Assembly: GCA_035546335.1 (NCBI GenBank)
Contig: DATKDP010000129.1
Coordinates: forward strand, 79,731 to 143,730
Direction of reading: 5' to 3'
Source of the DNA: DATKDP01 sp035546335
Lineage (GTDB): Bacteria; Acidobacteriota; Thermoanaerobaculia; Gp7-AA8
Length of the DNA stretch: 64,000 nucleotides
Made by a program: the position numbers and the translations under genes. Every line of letters begins with the position of its first letter. Positions within the stretch are counted from its first letter, which is position 1. The notes beneath the pieces are model-generated. The model ran no database searches, was not told the DNA's origin, and worked only from the letters and a program-made list of their open reading frames with translations. Shown here one piece after another: positions 50,456-59,680 of this stretch.

Positions 50456-50710
50456 ATGGCACTCAGCATCAAGGATCCGGAGGCGGACAGGTTGGCTCGA
50501 GAGCTCGCGGCGCATACGGGAGAAACGCTCACCGAAGCGATCGTGAAGTCGCTCCGCGACCGGCTCGCTCGGGAGACAGCGCGCACCGGACCGAAGCGCA
50601 CTGCCGAGATCCTCGGAGAGATCGGAAAGCGTTGCGCGTCTCTTCCGGTGATCGACGATCGATCCCCCGATCAGATCCTCGGGTACGACGAACGGGGGCT
50701 GCCCGGCTGA
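50456..50710 (+). CDS. vapB: VapB-type antitoxin, Rv0623-like
   Basis: An 84-residue protein of the Rv0623 family: ALSIKDPEADRLARELAAHT followed by GETLTEAIVKSLRDRLARET, then the toxin-binding tail with RSPDQILGYDERGLPG. All family features are present. Its stop shares a base with the vapC start (TGATG). Since the toxin is deleted, this antitoxin is an orphan that could still bind its operator or neutralise VapC proteins encoded elsewhere. Confidence 0.88.
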   Translation: MALSIKDPEADRLARELAAHTGETLTEAIVKSLRDRLARETARTGPKRTAEILGEIGKRCASLPVIDDRSPDQILGYDERGLPG

Positions 50711-50787
50711 TGGTCATCGATACCTCGGTGATTCTGGCGACAAACTTCTCCAGAACGGACGTCGAGCTCGTGGCCCTGATGAGCTGA
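50710..50787 (+). pseudogene. vapC: vapC reduced to 25 codons by an internal in-frame deletion
   Basis: The frame starts MVIDTSVILA, exactly like VapC PIN toxins (the Asp is the first catalytic residue), then passes directly into TNFSRTDVELVALMS, which matches the C-terminal end of the same family (F-S-R/Q-T-D-V). About 100 middle codons, with the other catalytic acids, are gone, yet the frame is kept. It cannot be an active RNase. The junction is near 50738-50745. Confidence 0.8.
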
Positions 50788-50883
50788 CCGACGGCGCTCT
50801 CACCCGAAAACGCATTACTGGCTCACACGGTACGCGGGGCGCACTCGGGCGACGCGCATGTCACAGTTTCGCAAGCACCCGGG

Positions 50884-50955
50884 CGAAGCTATTGCGCTGC
50901 GCTCCGCTAACGCGAGCCTGTTGCCGCGGCCCTCGCGCAAATGCTTCGCCCCTAC
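50884..50955. repeat. Dispersed palindromic repeat, family A (copy 3)
   Basis: Left arm CGAAGCTATTGCGC; right arm GCGCAAATGCTTCG followed by CCCCTAC, with ~37 bp between. It lies 97 bp past the vapC remnant and just beyond the convergent gene's end. No gene is seen in 50788-50994. Confidence 0.78.
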
Positions 50956-50994
50956 GAGAATCCGGCGATCTCCGCAGTAGCCAGTTGCGCGTCT

Positions 50995-51447
50995 TCAATG
51001 TCGCCCGCCATGCGCCTCTTCGGCACCCGGAGGTGCTGCGCCGTAGACGTGCCGGTCGTGCACGACGAGGTCGAACTCGCGATGGTCGGGACTCCTGGGG
51101 AAGCCTCGATGGACCGCGCGACAGGCGTAACAGACCCCGACCTCCGGCAGTAGACGGTAGAGGACGACATCGATGATGGTGACCGCGAGGAGGCTCAGGC
51201 CCCACGTCCACGGCACGAAGATTGCGCCGATGACCACGAGCACGAGACCGGTGGTGCGATTGAAGTCCTTCTGTGCGTACATCTCGGCGCAGCCGCAGGC
51301 CGCACAGGCAGCGAGAGGCGCCGAGCCGTCAGGCGGCAGGACGTCATACGTGCTCCCGCAGTTCTCGCAGGTGGGGGAGGGAGCGGCCGCCGAGGCTGCG
51401 AGCCTCCAGTCACAATGCTTGCAGAGGAAATGAACGGTGGCAGGCAT
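50995..51447 (-). CDS. Small zinc-ribbon protein with membrane segment
   Basis: A 150-residue protein. Cysteine pairs FLCKHCDW and TCENCGSTYD form an N-terminal ribbon, a second pair is in ACAACGCAEMY, one or two membrane helices follow (TTGLVLVVIGAIFVPWTWGL, SLLAVTIIDVVLYRLL), and a further VCYACRAVHRGF pair comes near the end. ATG 51447 is the start used; the frame extends upstream without similarity. Function is unknown; it resembles the 23325-24404 protein in design. Confidence 0.65.
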   Translation of the reverse strand: MPATVHFLCKHCDWRLAASAAAPSPTCENCGSTYDVLPPDGSAPLAACAACGCAEMYAQKDFNRTTGLVLVVIGAIFVPWTWGLSLLAVTIIDVVLYRLLPEVGVCYACRAVHRGFPRSPDHREFDLVVHDRHVYGAAPPGAEEAHGGRH

Positions 51448-51547
51448 CGATCTCAGGAGGGCTCTCGTCGAAGAGTCTAGAACGGGAATGACCCGATCGC
51501 AACGCCGCGGGGAGGCAACGGGCGGAAACGATTTCGAAAACGTCGAA

Positions 51548-53371
51548 ATGAATGGGGTTGAGCTGACTGTTGCTACGGTCGTGCGGAGCATTGTATTTCT
51601 TATTGCGACGGCGTTGCTGCTGCCGTCCGTGGCGCATTCGGCTGACATTCTTCCTCTTTCGGAGGTGCGGAAGGGGATGCGCGGACATGGACTCACCGTC
51701 TTCGACGGGGCTACCGTCGAGCGCTTCGATATCGAAATCCTCGGGATCCTGAACAATGTCGGGCCGCGGCAGGACATCATTCTGGTGCGCGTCGACTCGC
51801 CGGTCACCGACAAGGCGGGAATCATCGCCGGAATGAGCGGGTCGCCGGTCTATGTCGACGGGAAGGTGGTCGGCGCTCTCGCCTATGGATGGCAATTCTC
51901 GAGCGAGGCCATCGCCGGCGTCACACCGATCGAAGAGATGCTCAGGATCGGTACCGGAAGGGCGGGGAGAGCCTCGAGCGCTTCGCCCGTAATGAGCGGA
52001 TCGGCGTTTCTTTCGAGTCTCGTCGACCGCGATCCGCTCCGGCAGCTCGACGACGTCATGAAAGGGTTCACCGCCGGTCAGGTCTCGGCACTCGGCAGCG
52101 CCCTTCCGATCGCCGTTCCTCTTTCGTTTTCGCGTTTTGCTCCCGATACCGTAGCGCGGTTCAGTCGCTACTTCGACAGTGCCGGGTTCGTCGCCGTGCC
52201 GAGCGGCTCCGCCGCCGCCCGCGAAACCGCGTCCGTTGTTTTCAGTCCCGGTGATGCGGTTGCGGGAGTTCTGGTCGACGGCGACTTTTCGATCGCCGCC
52301 ACAGGGACGGTCACCCATGTCGAGGGAGATCGCGTCTACGCCTTCGGCCATCCGTTCCTCAACCTGGGTGAGATCAGCTTCCCCATGGCGAAATCGGACA
52401 TCGTAGCGGTTCTCCCCAATCTCGCCACATCCGCCAAGTTCGCCAACCGCGGACCGATCGTCGGCACCTTCAAGGAAGACCGCTTCGCCGGAATCCTCGG
52501 GATCATGAACGTCGATGCGGAGACGATTCCGGTGACTCTGTCTCTCGACGGCGCCGGGGAGCGGCAGACGTTCGACTTTCAAGTCGTCCGGCATCCTCAG
52601 CTCTCGCCGCTGATCATCGCCATGGCCACCGACAGCGTCGTGGCCATCGCGCAACGCGCTGCAGGGGAGAGGACGATCCTGCTCGACTCGGAGATCGCCA
52701 TCGATGGCTTTCCGCCGATCCGCCTGCGGGACGGATGGGCGGGTGCTTCCGCACGTCAGGCGATTCCCGCCTATCTCGCGATCGTCTCGAGCTATCTTCT
52801 CTCCAACGAGTTTCACGATGCCGGCATCCGGAGCGTGAAGATCAATCTTCATCATACCGACGAGCTGCGGATCGCGAAGGTTCTGGAGGCCTCGGTCGAA
52901 ACACCGCCCTCCGGATCGATCCGTCCCGGAGATACGATCGGCGTGCGCGTGCTGCTCAAGCCCTTCCGAGGTGAGCCGTTCACCGAACGATTCGAGATCC
53001 GCGTCCCCGAGAGCCAGCGTCCCGGCAACGTACACCTCTACGTCGGCGGTGGAAGCGTGATCAATCAGCTCGAGTTTTCGCTCGTGCCGCCCGATCCCCG
53101 AACGCTCCAGCAGGTCGTCGGAGTGATCGAGCGCCTTCACTCGGCAACCGAGCTGCTCGTGGGACTTTATTCGACTGCTGATGGTGCGGTCACCGCAGGC
53201 GTCTATCTGCCGACGCTTCCTCCATCGATCCGCGCCGTCGTCGAGGCCGATTCATCGAATGCGCCGAAAATCCCCGTTCGCTACCACGCCGTCGAAAAAC
53301 AATCGCGATCCCTCGACTCCATCATCGAGGGGGCGCTCAAGGTCGATCTCCAGATCCGCCCGAGAAGTTGA
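51548..53371 (+). CDS. SpoIVB-like serine peptidase (S55), secreted
   Basis: A 607-residue exported protein (signal VVRSIVFLIATALLLPSVAHS). The core matches SpoIVB/S55: RKGMRGHGLTVFDGATVERF, SPVTDKAGIIAGMSGSPVYV (catalytic Ser in G-M-S-G-S-P) and VYAFGHPFLNLG. The C-terminal ~250 residues are strand-rich and not in SpoIVB. In sporeformers this enzyme activates SpoIVFB; here it is likely an envelope protease of unknown target, known in other diderms. ATG 51548 is preferred over 51488. Confidence 0.85.
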   Translation: MNGVELTVATVVRSIVFLIATALLLPSVAHSADILPLSEVRKGMRGHGLTVFDGATVERFDIEILGILNNVGPRQDIILVRVDSPVTDKAGIIAGMSGSPVYVDGKVVGALAYGWQFSSEAIAGVTPIEEMLRIGTGRAGRASSASPVMSGSAFLSSLVDRDPLRQLDDVMKGFTAGQVSALGSALPIAVPLSFSRFAPDTVARFSRYFDSAGFVAVPSGSAAARETASVVFSPGDAVAGVLVDGDFSIAATGTVTHVEGDRVYAFGHPFLNLGEISFPMAKSDIVAVLPNLATSAKFANRGPIVGTFKEDRFAGILGIMNVDAETIPVTLSLDGAGERQTFDFQVVRHPQLSPLIIAMATDSVVAIAQRAAGERTILLDSEIAIDGFPPIRLRDGWAGASARQAIPAYLAIVSSYLLSNEFHDAGIRSVKINLHHTDELRIAKVLEASVETPPSGSIRPGDTIGVRVLLKPFRGEPFTERFEIRVPESQRPGNVHLYVGGGSVINQLEFSLVPPDPRTLQQVVGVIERLHSATELLVGLYSTADGAVTAGVYLPTLPPSIRAVVEADSSNAPKIPVRYHAVEKQSRSLDSIIEGALKVDLQIRPRS

Positions 53372-53459
53372 CCGCAAACATCACCCGAGCACCGGCCGCT
53401 TCCATCGGGAACGAATGATTCCCGGCCGTGCGATCACAAGGTAGTCGAGAGAGGGGTCC

Positions 53460-55643
53460 ATGCGCCTTCTGATTTCTCTGGTCGTATTCTTCGCTTCGGC
53501 GAATCTCTACGCGGTTGCGCCTCAGTTCTGGCGTATCGCGACGGCGGAGGAACTGCTCAGCGGTGAGCTCGAAGGGATGGCAGTCACTTCGAGCGCCGAA
53601 CTGAAGCCCGGCCCCAACGTCGAAAAGATCGCCTCCTTTTCCGATCCATTCGTTCTGTCCCAGGCCGCCGATCGGTCGGGGACGCGATATTTCGGAACGG
53701 GGAACGACGGCAAGGTGTATCGCCTGCGCGGAACCGAGCTGAAACTTCTCTTCACTGCGTCCGAGCCGGAGATCTACGCCGTGCTACATTCTCGCGGCTC
53801 GCTCTATGTCGCTTCCTCGCCGCACGGCAAGGTCTACAGAGTCGATCCTTCGAGTGGCGCAGGCTCGGTCTTTTTCGATCCGCCGGATGCCTACATCTGG
53901 ACCCTCGCCGAATTGCCCGACGGCGGCTTCGCCCTCACCACGGGACTGGAAGCGAAGCTCTATCGCGTCGACAGCGGGGGAGAAGGAAAAGTCGTCTTCA
54001 CCGCGCCGGAATCGCACCTCCGCTCGCTCGCTGTGGCCGACGGTGGTCGCATCCTCGTCGGCGGCTCCGGCGAAGGCCGCATCTACGAGATCGACGCAAA
54101 AGGGGAGGGACGAGCGCTCTTCGACTCCTCGATGACCGAGATCTCCTCGATCTACTTCGACCCCCGCACGAAGATCGCATGGGCGGCCGGAGCGACCAGC
54201 GTCCTCCCCACGACTCCCCCGGCCAGACAGCAACCGCAACAGCAGCAGCAGGGAGGACAGCGAGGCGACCAGGGAACACAGGGGGGCGGCGGTGGCAGGC
54301 GCGAAGGGGAAGCGAGTGCGAGTGTCGAGGTGAGCTTCTCATACGACGAACAGCCTTCAGGCCGCCAGCAGCCACCCCAGCCCGTCGCCGCCTCGGAGGT
54401 CTATCGAATCCATCACGAAGGATACGTCGACATCGTGCGCCGCCTCGATCGCGAGATCATTTATTCCGTGACCGGGAACGAGGATGGATCCATCTTCCTT
54501 TCCTCAGGTCCTACGGGCCGCGTCTATCGGCTTCGCGACAATCAGATCTCTCTGATCGCCGTTCTTCCGGAAAAGCAGGTCGTCTCGTTCTCCAATGATC
54601 GGGACAACGTCTACGCGACGACGACCAACACCGGTGCGGTCTACCGCATTGGACAGCAGACGACCAGCAGGGCCGAGTTCCGGGCCCCGGTCAAGGACAC
54701 GGATCGATTCTCGCGTTTCGGACAGTATGCGATCGAAGGTCGCAACCTCCAGCCCGCGCGTCTGACGATGGCCTTCCGAAGCGGCAATACCGATACGCCG
54801 GACGCCACCTGGAGCAGCTGGAAAACAGTGAACGGGACCGACGGAAGAATCGATGCACCAGCGGCGCGATATCTTCAGTGGAAGCTGACCGTGGAGAATG
54901 CAACTCCGCAGCTCACCATCGACTCGGTGACGATCTCCTACATGAATCGCAACGTCGCCCCGGGCATCGAGTCGGTCGTCATTCACGAGCCCGGCGTGAT
55001 CTTTCTGACAGGCAACTATCCGGCGCCTCCTCAGGTCGTCGAAGCGACGAATCCGGACGAGCAGGGAATCTTCACCGCGATCGACAACACGACCGAGCGG
55101 GGGATTCCAGGCAAGCGGTACTACCGCAGGGGATTTCGAACGATCTCCTGGAAGGCCCAGGACGTGAACAACGATGCGTTGCGGTACACCGTGTCGTTTC
55201 GCCGGAAGGGGGAGACGAACTGGCTCCGGCTCCGTGAAAACATCGAAGAGACGCAGGTCAACTTCGATACCTCGCAGCTTCCCGATGGCCGGTACGAGGT
55301 CCGTCTCGTCGCCTCCGACGCGCCCGGAAATCCGGACTCTCCTCTCACCGATACGCGGGAGGGGGCCGAGTTCGTCGTCGACAACAGCGCGCCGGTCATC
55401 ACCTGGACCGCCGAGGGTGCCGACATCGTGATCCGTGTGACCGACGCACTGTCGACCGTCACCAGGGTCGAGTACTCCGCCGATGCGGAAAAGTGGATCC
55501 GTCTGACGCCGGAGGATGGCATCGCCGACTCGCGCATCGAGACCTATCGGTTGAAACGAGCGACGCTCGCCAATCGCTTCGTCGTCGTTCGCGCCGTCGA
55601 TGCATTCTTCAACGTCGCAACCGCATCGATCACGACGAACTGA
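53460..55643 (+). CDS. Exported beta-propeller protein with Ig-like C-terminus
   Basis: A 727-residue protein with a signal peptide (LISLVVFFASANLYAVA). Residues ~70-400 contain repeated propeller blades (GTGNDGKVYRLRGTELKLLF, SSPHGKVYRVDPSSGAGSVF, GSGEGRIYEIDAKGEGRALF). A Gln/Gly-rich low-complexity stretch at ~253-310 (PQQQQQGGQRGDQGTQGGG) interrupts it. The C-terminal half has fibronectin/Ig-like strands (PDGRYEVRLVASDAPGNPDS). Probably cell-surface or periplasmic binding; no family is named with confidence. Confidence 0.75.
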   Translation: MRLLISLVVFFASANLYAVAPQFWRIATAEELLSGELEGMAVTSSAELKPGPNVEKIASFSDPFVLSQAADRSGTRYFGTGNDGKVYRLRGTELKLLFTASEPEIYAVLHSRGSLYVASSPHGKVYRVDPSSGAGSVFFDPPDAYIWTLAELPDGGFALTTGLEAKLYRVDSGGEGKVVFTAPESHLRSLAVADGGRILVGGSGEGRIYEIDAKGEGRALFDSSMTEISSIYFDPRTKIAWAAGATSVLPTTPPARQQPQQQQQGGQRGDQGTQGGGGGRREGEASASVEVSFSYDEQPSGRQQPPQPVAASEVYRIHHEGYVDIVRRLDREIIYSVTGNEDGSIFLSSGPTGRVYRLRDNQISLIAVLPEKQVVSFSNDRDNVYATTTNTGAVYRIGQQTTSRAEFRAPVKDTDRFSRFGQYAIEGRNLQPARLTMAFRSGNTDTPDATWSSWKTVNGTDGRIDAPAARYLQWKLTVENATPQLTIDSVTISYMNRNVAPGIESVVIHEPGVIFLTGNYPAPPQVVEATNPDEQGIFTAIDNTTERGIPGKRYYRRGFRTISWKAQDVNNDALRYTVSFRRKGETNWLRLRENIEETQVNFDTSQLPDGRYEVRLVASDAPGNPDSPLTDTREGAEFVVDNSAPVITWTAEGADIVIRVTDALSTVTRVEYSADAEKWIRLTPEDGIADSRIETYRLKRATLANRFVVVRAVDAFFNVATASITTN

Positions 55644-55651
55644 CGTCTTGC

Positions 55652-55749
55652 TGTCATCCCGAGCGGGTGGTGGGAGGGAAGGCGAGGGATCTCCCCGCAG
55701 GTCCAATGGAACCGACTTGCGACTCCCCGCGCTCTCGTTCAGGATGACG
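55652..55749. repeat. TGTCATCCCGAGCG...AGGATGACG dispersed repeat
   Basis: Ends are TGTCATCCCGAGCG and TCAGGATGACG, with GAGGGATCTCC inside. From memory this resembles a common intergenic repeat of acidobacteria and other bacteria. A partial copy (TCATCCTGAGCG) is at ~35514. It lies between the beta-propeller gene and the peptide importer operon. Confidence 0.65.
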
Positions 55750-55796
55750 CAAGGCGATGCCTCCGTACCCAACATCGGTTCGCCCACAGCAGCAGG

Positions 55797-55819
55797 GGCG
55801 GGCGCGGGACGCCCGCTCT
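55797..55819. repeat. GC palindrome, family E (copy 2)
   Basis: GGCGGGCGCG-GGA-CGCCCGCTCT, exact reverse complement of 37452-37474, 66 bp before the peptide-binding lipoprotein gene. Confidence 0.7.
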
Positions 55820-55884
55820 TCCCTCGATGCTCACGCATGTGGACACCGCCTTCCGCGGAACTGTAGTATGCCTGCGCCCTGAAA

Positions 55885-57534
55885 ATGAAAACGCCGATCG
55901 CCACGCTTCTGCTTTTCACCGCGCTCGTCGCATCCGCCTGCAGCAGGGAACGAGCTCCCACGCCCGAGCAGGCCGCTCCTGCTGCGGAAGAACAGCCGGT
56001 CGAGGGAGGCACTCTCGTCCGGCGGCTGGAGAGCGATGTCGCGACGCTGAACTTCGCGCTGACGACGACCGACTACGAGAAGCAGGTTCTCTCCTACCTT
56101 CACGACGCCTTGATCGAGCTCGACTCGGAGATGAATCTCGTGCCGGGCCTGGCCGGGCGGTGGGAGATCTCCGACGATGGAAAAGCGTACACCTTCCATC
56201 TCAATCCCGCTGCGCGCTACAGCGACGGCCGTCCCGTGACCGCCGGAGACGTCGTCTTCACACTCCGCAAGATCGTCGATCCCTCCAGCGGATCGACGCA
56301 GTTCTCCGCGATGTTCGAAGGCCTGCGCAGCGATCAGACCGTCGCGCTCGATCCCCAGACCGTGCGCGTGGTGTTCGATGAAGCGCACGCGGCACGACTC
56401 TATGCCTTCAACATTCCGGTGTTGCCCGAGCATGTCTACGGAAAGGGAAATTTTCGAACCGACTTCAACGACCAGGCCGTCGGGAGCGGCCCGTACCGGC
56501 TCGCCAGACGCGAGGCGGGGAAAGAGATCGTCCTCGAGCGTCGCGATGACTACTGGAGAACGCAACCCTGGATCCATCGCATCGTCTTCAAAGTCATCGC
56601 CGAGGATGCGGTCGCCTGGAATGCGATGAAACGCGGCGACATCGACGAGATGCTGATCTCGTCGGACCGCTGGCTCTACGAAGGAGACGACCCTCAGGTG
56701 CGGAGAGTGATGGAGATTCATCGCTACTACGACCTGGCTTACAACTTCATTCCGTGGAACAACCGCGATCCGCTCCTCTCCGACAAACGCGTGCGCACGG
56801 CGCTTTCCATGGCGATCGACCGCTCCTCGATGATCACCGATCTCTACCACGGGACGGCACGAATCATCACCGGGCCGTTCACCCCCGACCAGTGGGCCTA
56901 CAATCCTCAGGTGCCGGCAATTCGCTACGATCCGCAGCAGGCTCGCGCGACGCTGGAGTCGCTGGGATGGCGCGACACGGACGGTGACGGAACGCTCGAT
57001 CGGGACAAGAAGCCGTTCGAGATCGAGATGCTCATTCGCATGGGCAACGCGACCGCCGAGAAGCTGGCTCAGATTCTTCAGGACAACCTCAAGCCCGTCG
57101 GCGTCCGCCTGAAGATTCGCAAGGTGGACGACGCGACATTCTGGGATCGCATCATCAGCGGGGACTTTCAGGCCTCCTCGCTCACCTGGAGCCTCGATCT
57201 CGATCCCGACCCTTACAGCTACTTCCACTCCTCGCAGTTTCCACCGAACGGCCAGAACTTCGTCTTCTATGCGAGCTCCGAGGCGGATCGGCTGATGATT
57301 GCAGGCCGTCAGGAGCTCGACCTCGCTGCCAGGCGAGACATCTATCACCGCCTCCACGCGGTGCTCGCCGGCGATCAGCCGTACGCCTGGATCGTTCAGG
57401 TTTCCCGAAAATGGGCCGTCAACAAGAGGTTACGTAACGTCCGGGAGGCGAAAGGTCTCGGACTCTTCTCCTGGTATCCCGGTCCACGCGACTGGTGGAT
57501 TCCCCCCGGCCAGCGCCATCACGACCGCCGGTGA
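55885..57534 (+). CDS. Peptide ABC transporter substrate-binding lipoprotein (SBP family 5)
   Basis: A 549-residue protein with lipobox LVASACS. It has the SBP_bac_5 pattern: LVPGLAGRWEISDDGKAYTF, RYSDGRPVTAGDVVFTLRKI, VGSGPYRLARREAGKEI and RTALSMAIDRSSMITDL. A calcium-type loop DTDGDGTLDRDKKPFE (D-x-D-x-D-G) is inserted near residue 370. It should capture di- or oligopeptides for the permeases encoded next, ~55 bp downstream. The SBP half of the chemoreceptor fusion at 39311 belongs to the same family. Confidence 0.92.
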   Translation: MKTPIATLLLFTALVASACSRERAPTPEQAAPAAEEQPVEGGTLVRRLESDVATLNFALTTTDYEKQVLSYLHDALIELDSEMNLVPGLAGRWEISDDGKAYTFHLNPAARYSDGRPVTAGDVVFTLRKIVDPSSGSTQFSAMFEGLRSDQTVALDPQTVRVVFDEAHAARLYAFNIPVLPEHVYGKGNFRTDFNDQAVGSGPYRLARREAGKEIVLERRDDYWRTQPWIHRIVFKVIAEDAVAWNAMKRGDIDEMLISSDRWLYEGDDPQVRRVMEIHRYYDLAYNFIPWNNRDPLLSDKRVRTALSMAIDRSSMITDLYHGTARIITGPFTPDQWAYNPQVPAIRYDPQQARATLESLGWRDTDGDGTLDRDKKPFEIEMLIRMGNATAEKLAQILQDNLKPVGVRLKIRKVDDATFWDRIISGDFQASSLTWSLDLDPDPYSYFHSSQFPPNGQNFVFYASSEADRLMIAGRQELDLAARRDIYHRLHAVLAGDQPYAWIVQVSRKWAVNKRLRNVREAKGLGLFSWYPGPRDWWIPPGQRHHDRR

Positions 57535-57588
57535 CCTCCGGAATGCCGTTTCGCGCGCCTCTCGGGGACGGGTAGAATCGGCGGGAGG

Positions 57589-58578
57589 ATGCTCCTTCAT
57601 CTCCTGCGACGCCTTTTCTATGCGGTCGTCACCTTCTTCGGCATCACCCTGTTCGTCTTCGCGCTCGTTCACGCCGTTCCTGGTGATCCGGTCCGCTTCC
57701 ACTTCTCGCAGGTCCGGCCGGGAGCGACGATCGATCCGGAGATTCTCGAGGCCATTCGGGCGGAGTACCGTCTCGACGAGCCGGTCCTGACGCAGTATGT
57801 AGTCTGGCTCGGGCGCCTCGTGCGGCTGGACTTCGGCCGTTCGTACGGCAGCCAGCGGGACGTTGCGGCGACGATCGCCGCGAAGCTCCCGAATACGGTG
57901 CTGCTGAACGTTGCAGCCCTCCTCGTCGCGCTGATCCTCGCGCTGCCGATCGGGATCGCGAGTGCGGTGACTCGGCGCCGGTGGCTCGACCGCGGCTCGG
58001 CAGTCCTCTTCATCCTGCTCTATTCGCTCCCGAATTTCTGGGTCGGACTTCTTCTCATCCAGTTCTTCTCGGTCAAGCTCGGGCTCCTTCCGCTGTACGG
58101 CATGTCGTCGGTGTCCGCCGACGCTTCGACCTGGGCGGCGCTGATGGACCGCGGCAGCCATCTCGTCCTTCCGGTGGTCACGCTCGCCTATGCACAGCTG
58201 GCGATCTTCGCCCGCTTCTCCCGTTCGGCTCTGCTCGAGGTCGTTCGCGCCGATTTCGTGCTCGCGGCTCGGGCGAGGGGGGCGGGGGAGATGCGCGTGA
58301 TCCTCCACCATGCCGCTCGCAATGCCCTCATGCCGCTGATCACGCTTCTGGGAATCACGATCCCTTATCTGATCTCCGGGAGTGTCGTCGTCGAGCGACT
58401 CTTTCAGTGGGATGGAATCGGGACGCTCTTCTTCGATGCGGTTCTCGCTCGCGATTATCCGATGGTCATGGCGCTCACCGTTCTCACGGCATTCATCACG
58501 CTCGCCGCTTATGCCTTGACCGATCTGCTCTATGCGCTCGCCGAGCCGCGGGTCCGCTTCGTCAAGGAGCCGCGATGA
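57589..58578 (+). CDS. Peptide ABC transporter permease, DppB-like
   Basis: A 329-residue permease starting MLLHLLRRLFYAVVTFFGIT, with six membrane helices and the EAA loop HHAARNALMPLITLLGI. FALVHAVPGDPVRFHF and EYRLDEPVLTQYVVWLGRL are typical of the DppB/OppB type. Overlaps the DppC gene by 4 bp (ATGA). Confidence 0.93.
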   Translation: MLLHLLRRLFYAVVTFFGITLFVFALVHAVPGDPVRFHFSQVRPGATIDPEILEAIRAEYRLDEPVLTQYVVWLGRLVRLDFGRSYGSQRDVAATIAAKLPNTVLLNVAALLVALILALPIGIASAVTRRRWLDRGSAVLFILLYSLPNFWVGLLLIQFFSVKLGLLPLYGMSSVSADASTWAALMDRGSHLVLPVVTLAYAQLAIFARFSRSALLEVVRADFVLAARARGAGEMRVILHHAARNALMPLITLLGITIPYLISGSVVVERLFQWDGIGTLFFDAVLARDYPMVMALTVLTAFITLAAYALTDLLYALAEPRVRFVKEPR

Positions 58579-59504
58579 CGCGCGGGCGGAGGAAGCGAGG
58601 CGACACGCTGATCCTGTGGCTCGCCGGAGGGCTGCTCGTCCTCTTCGCCGTCATCGCCCTCGGCGCCTCGCTGCTCGCCTGCGAGCGGCCAATCGTCGCG
58701 ATCGGGGGAGGGGGCATCCATCTGCGGCCGGCTCCGGCCTCCATTCCGGCCGGCTCTCTGATCATCCAACCTCCCGTCCCCTACTCTCCTGATTCGATCG
58801 ACCTCCGGCATCGGCTGCGGCCTCCCGGCCGCGACCACTGGCTGGGAACCGATGACCTCGGGCGCGACGTGCTCGCCCGGATGATCCACGGCAGCCGTGT
58901 CTCGCTGACCGTCGGATTCGTTGCGACGGCGATCGCCCTGCTCGTCGGGACGCTTCTCGGCGCGCTGGCCGGCTACTACAGCGGAGTTTTCGACTGGATC
59001 GTGTCGCGTCTGATCGAAGTCATCCTCTGCTTCCCGTTTCTCGTGCTGCTGCTGGCGATCGTCGCGCTCTTCGAGCCCTCACTCTGGACGATCATCGTCG
59101 CCCTCGGGCTCACTTCGTGGACCAGCGAAGCGCGATTCGTCCGCGCGGAGTTTCTCCGCAACCGCGAGATGGAGTTCGCTGCCGCCGCGCGGGCCAGCGG
59201 TGCCGGCGATGCGCGGATCATTTTCAGGCATCTGCTTCCGAACTCGCTCTCTCCGGTCATCGTCTCGGCGACGTTCGGAGTCGGCTCGGCGATTCTGATC
59301 GAATCGGCGATCTCGTTTCTCGGGCTCGGCGTCCCGCTGCCGACCGCGTCGTGGGGAACGATCCTGGCGTCCGCCCACGAGCACGTGACCATCGCCTGGT
59401 GGCTCGTCGTCTTCCCGGGAGCCGCGATCTTCGTCACCGTCGCCGCCTGCAACCTGCTCGGCGACGCACTGCGCGACGTGCTCGATCCGCGAGGAGATCG
59501 TTAG
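58575..59504 (+). CDS. Peptide ABC transporter permease, DppC-like
   Basis: A 309-residue permease. Between helix 1 and HWLGTDDLGRDVLARMIHGS, the normal DppC entry motif, it has an extended loop (residues ~35-75, including GGGGIHLRPAPASIPAGS) that is larger than usual. The EAA motif is FRHLLPNSLSPVIVSATF. No DppD/DppF ATPase genes follow; the strand changes, so the energising subunits must be encoded elsewhere. Confidence 0.92.
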   Translation: MTRGRRKRGDTLILWLAGGLLVLFAVIALGASLLACERPIVAIGGGGIHLRPAPASIPAGSLIIQPPVPYSPDSIDLRHRLRPPGRDHWLGTDDLGRDVLARMIHGSRVSLTVGFVATAIALLVGTLLGALAGYYSGVFDWIVSRLIEVILCFPFLVLLLAIVALFEPSLWTIIVALGLTSWTSEARFVRAEFLRNREMEFAAAARASGAGDARIIFRHLLPNSLSPVIVSATFGVGSAILIESAISFLGLGVPLPTASWGTILASAHEHVTIAWWLVVFPGAAIFVTVAACNLLGDALRDVLDPRGDR

Positions 59505-59612
59505 AATCGCCGGTTTCACCGCTGCAGCCGGTCGCTGAACCTGGTGTACGAAACAACTTCGTCGTCGGGAAGCCGTTGCCCTCCCGTTGGCCGATCCTCC
59601 GCCAGAGCAAGT

Positions 59613-59670
59613 CATCCCGAAGGGATGCAGGGATTCCAGCCGGTGGTGGAGCGCGACACCACCGGAAACG
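59613..59670. repeat. Family C hairpin element (inverted orientation, copy 4)
   Basis: CATCCCGAAGGGATG hairpin, then ATTCCAGCCGGTGGTG, and CACCACCGGAAACG. It lies between the convergent dppC-like and DUF5916 genes, beginning ~108 bp past the former. Confidence 0.85.
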
Positions 59671-59680
59671 CGTCACGAAT

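Noticed and set aside
51410..53140. 576-residue minus-strand frame
   Set aside because: Antisense to the SpoIVB-like gene; no domain pattern.
55831..57357. 508-residue minus-strand frame
   Set aside because: Antisense to the peptide-binding lipoprotein gene, which has clear family signatures.
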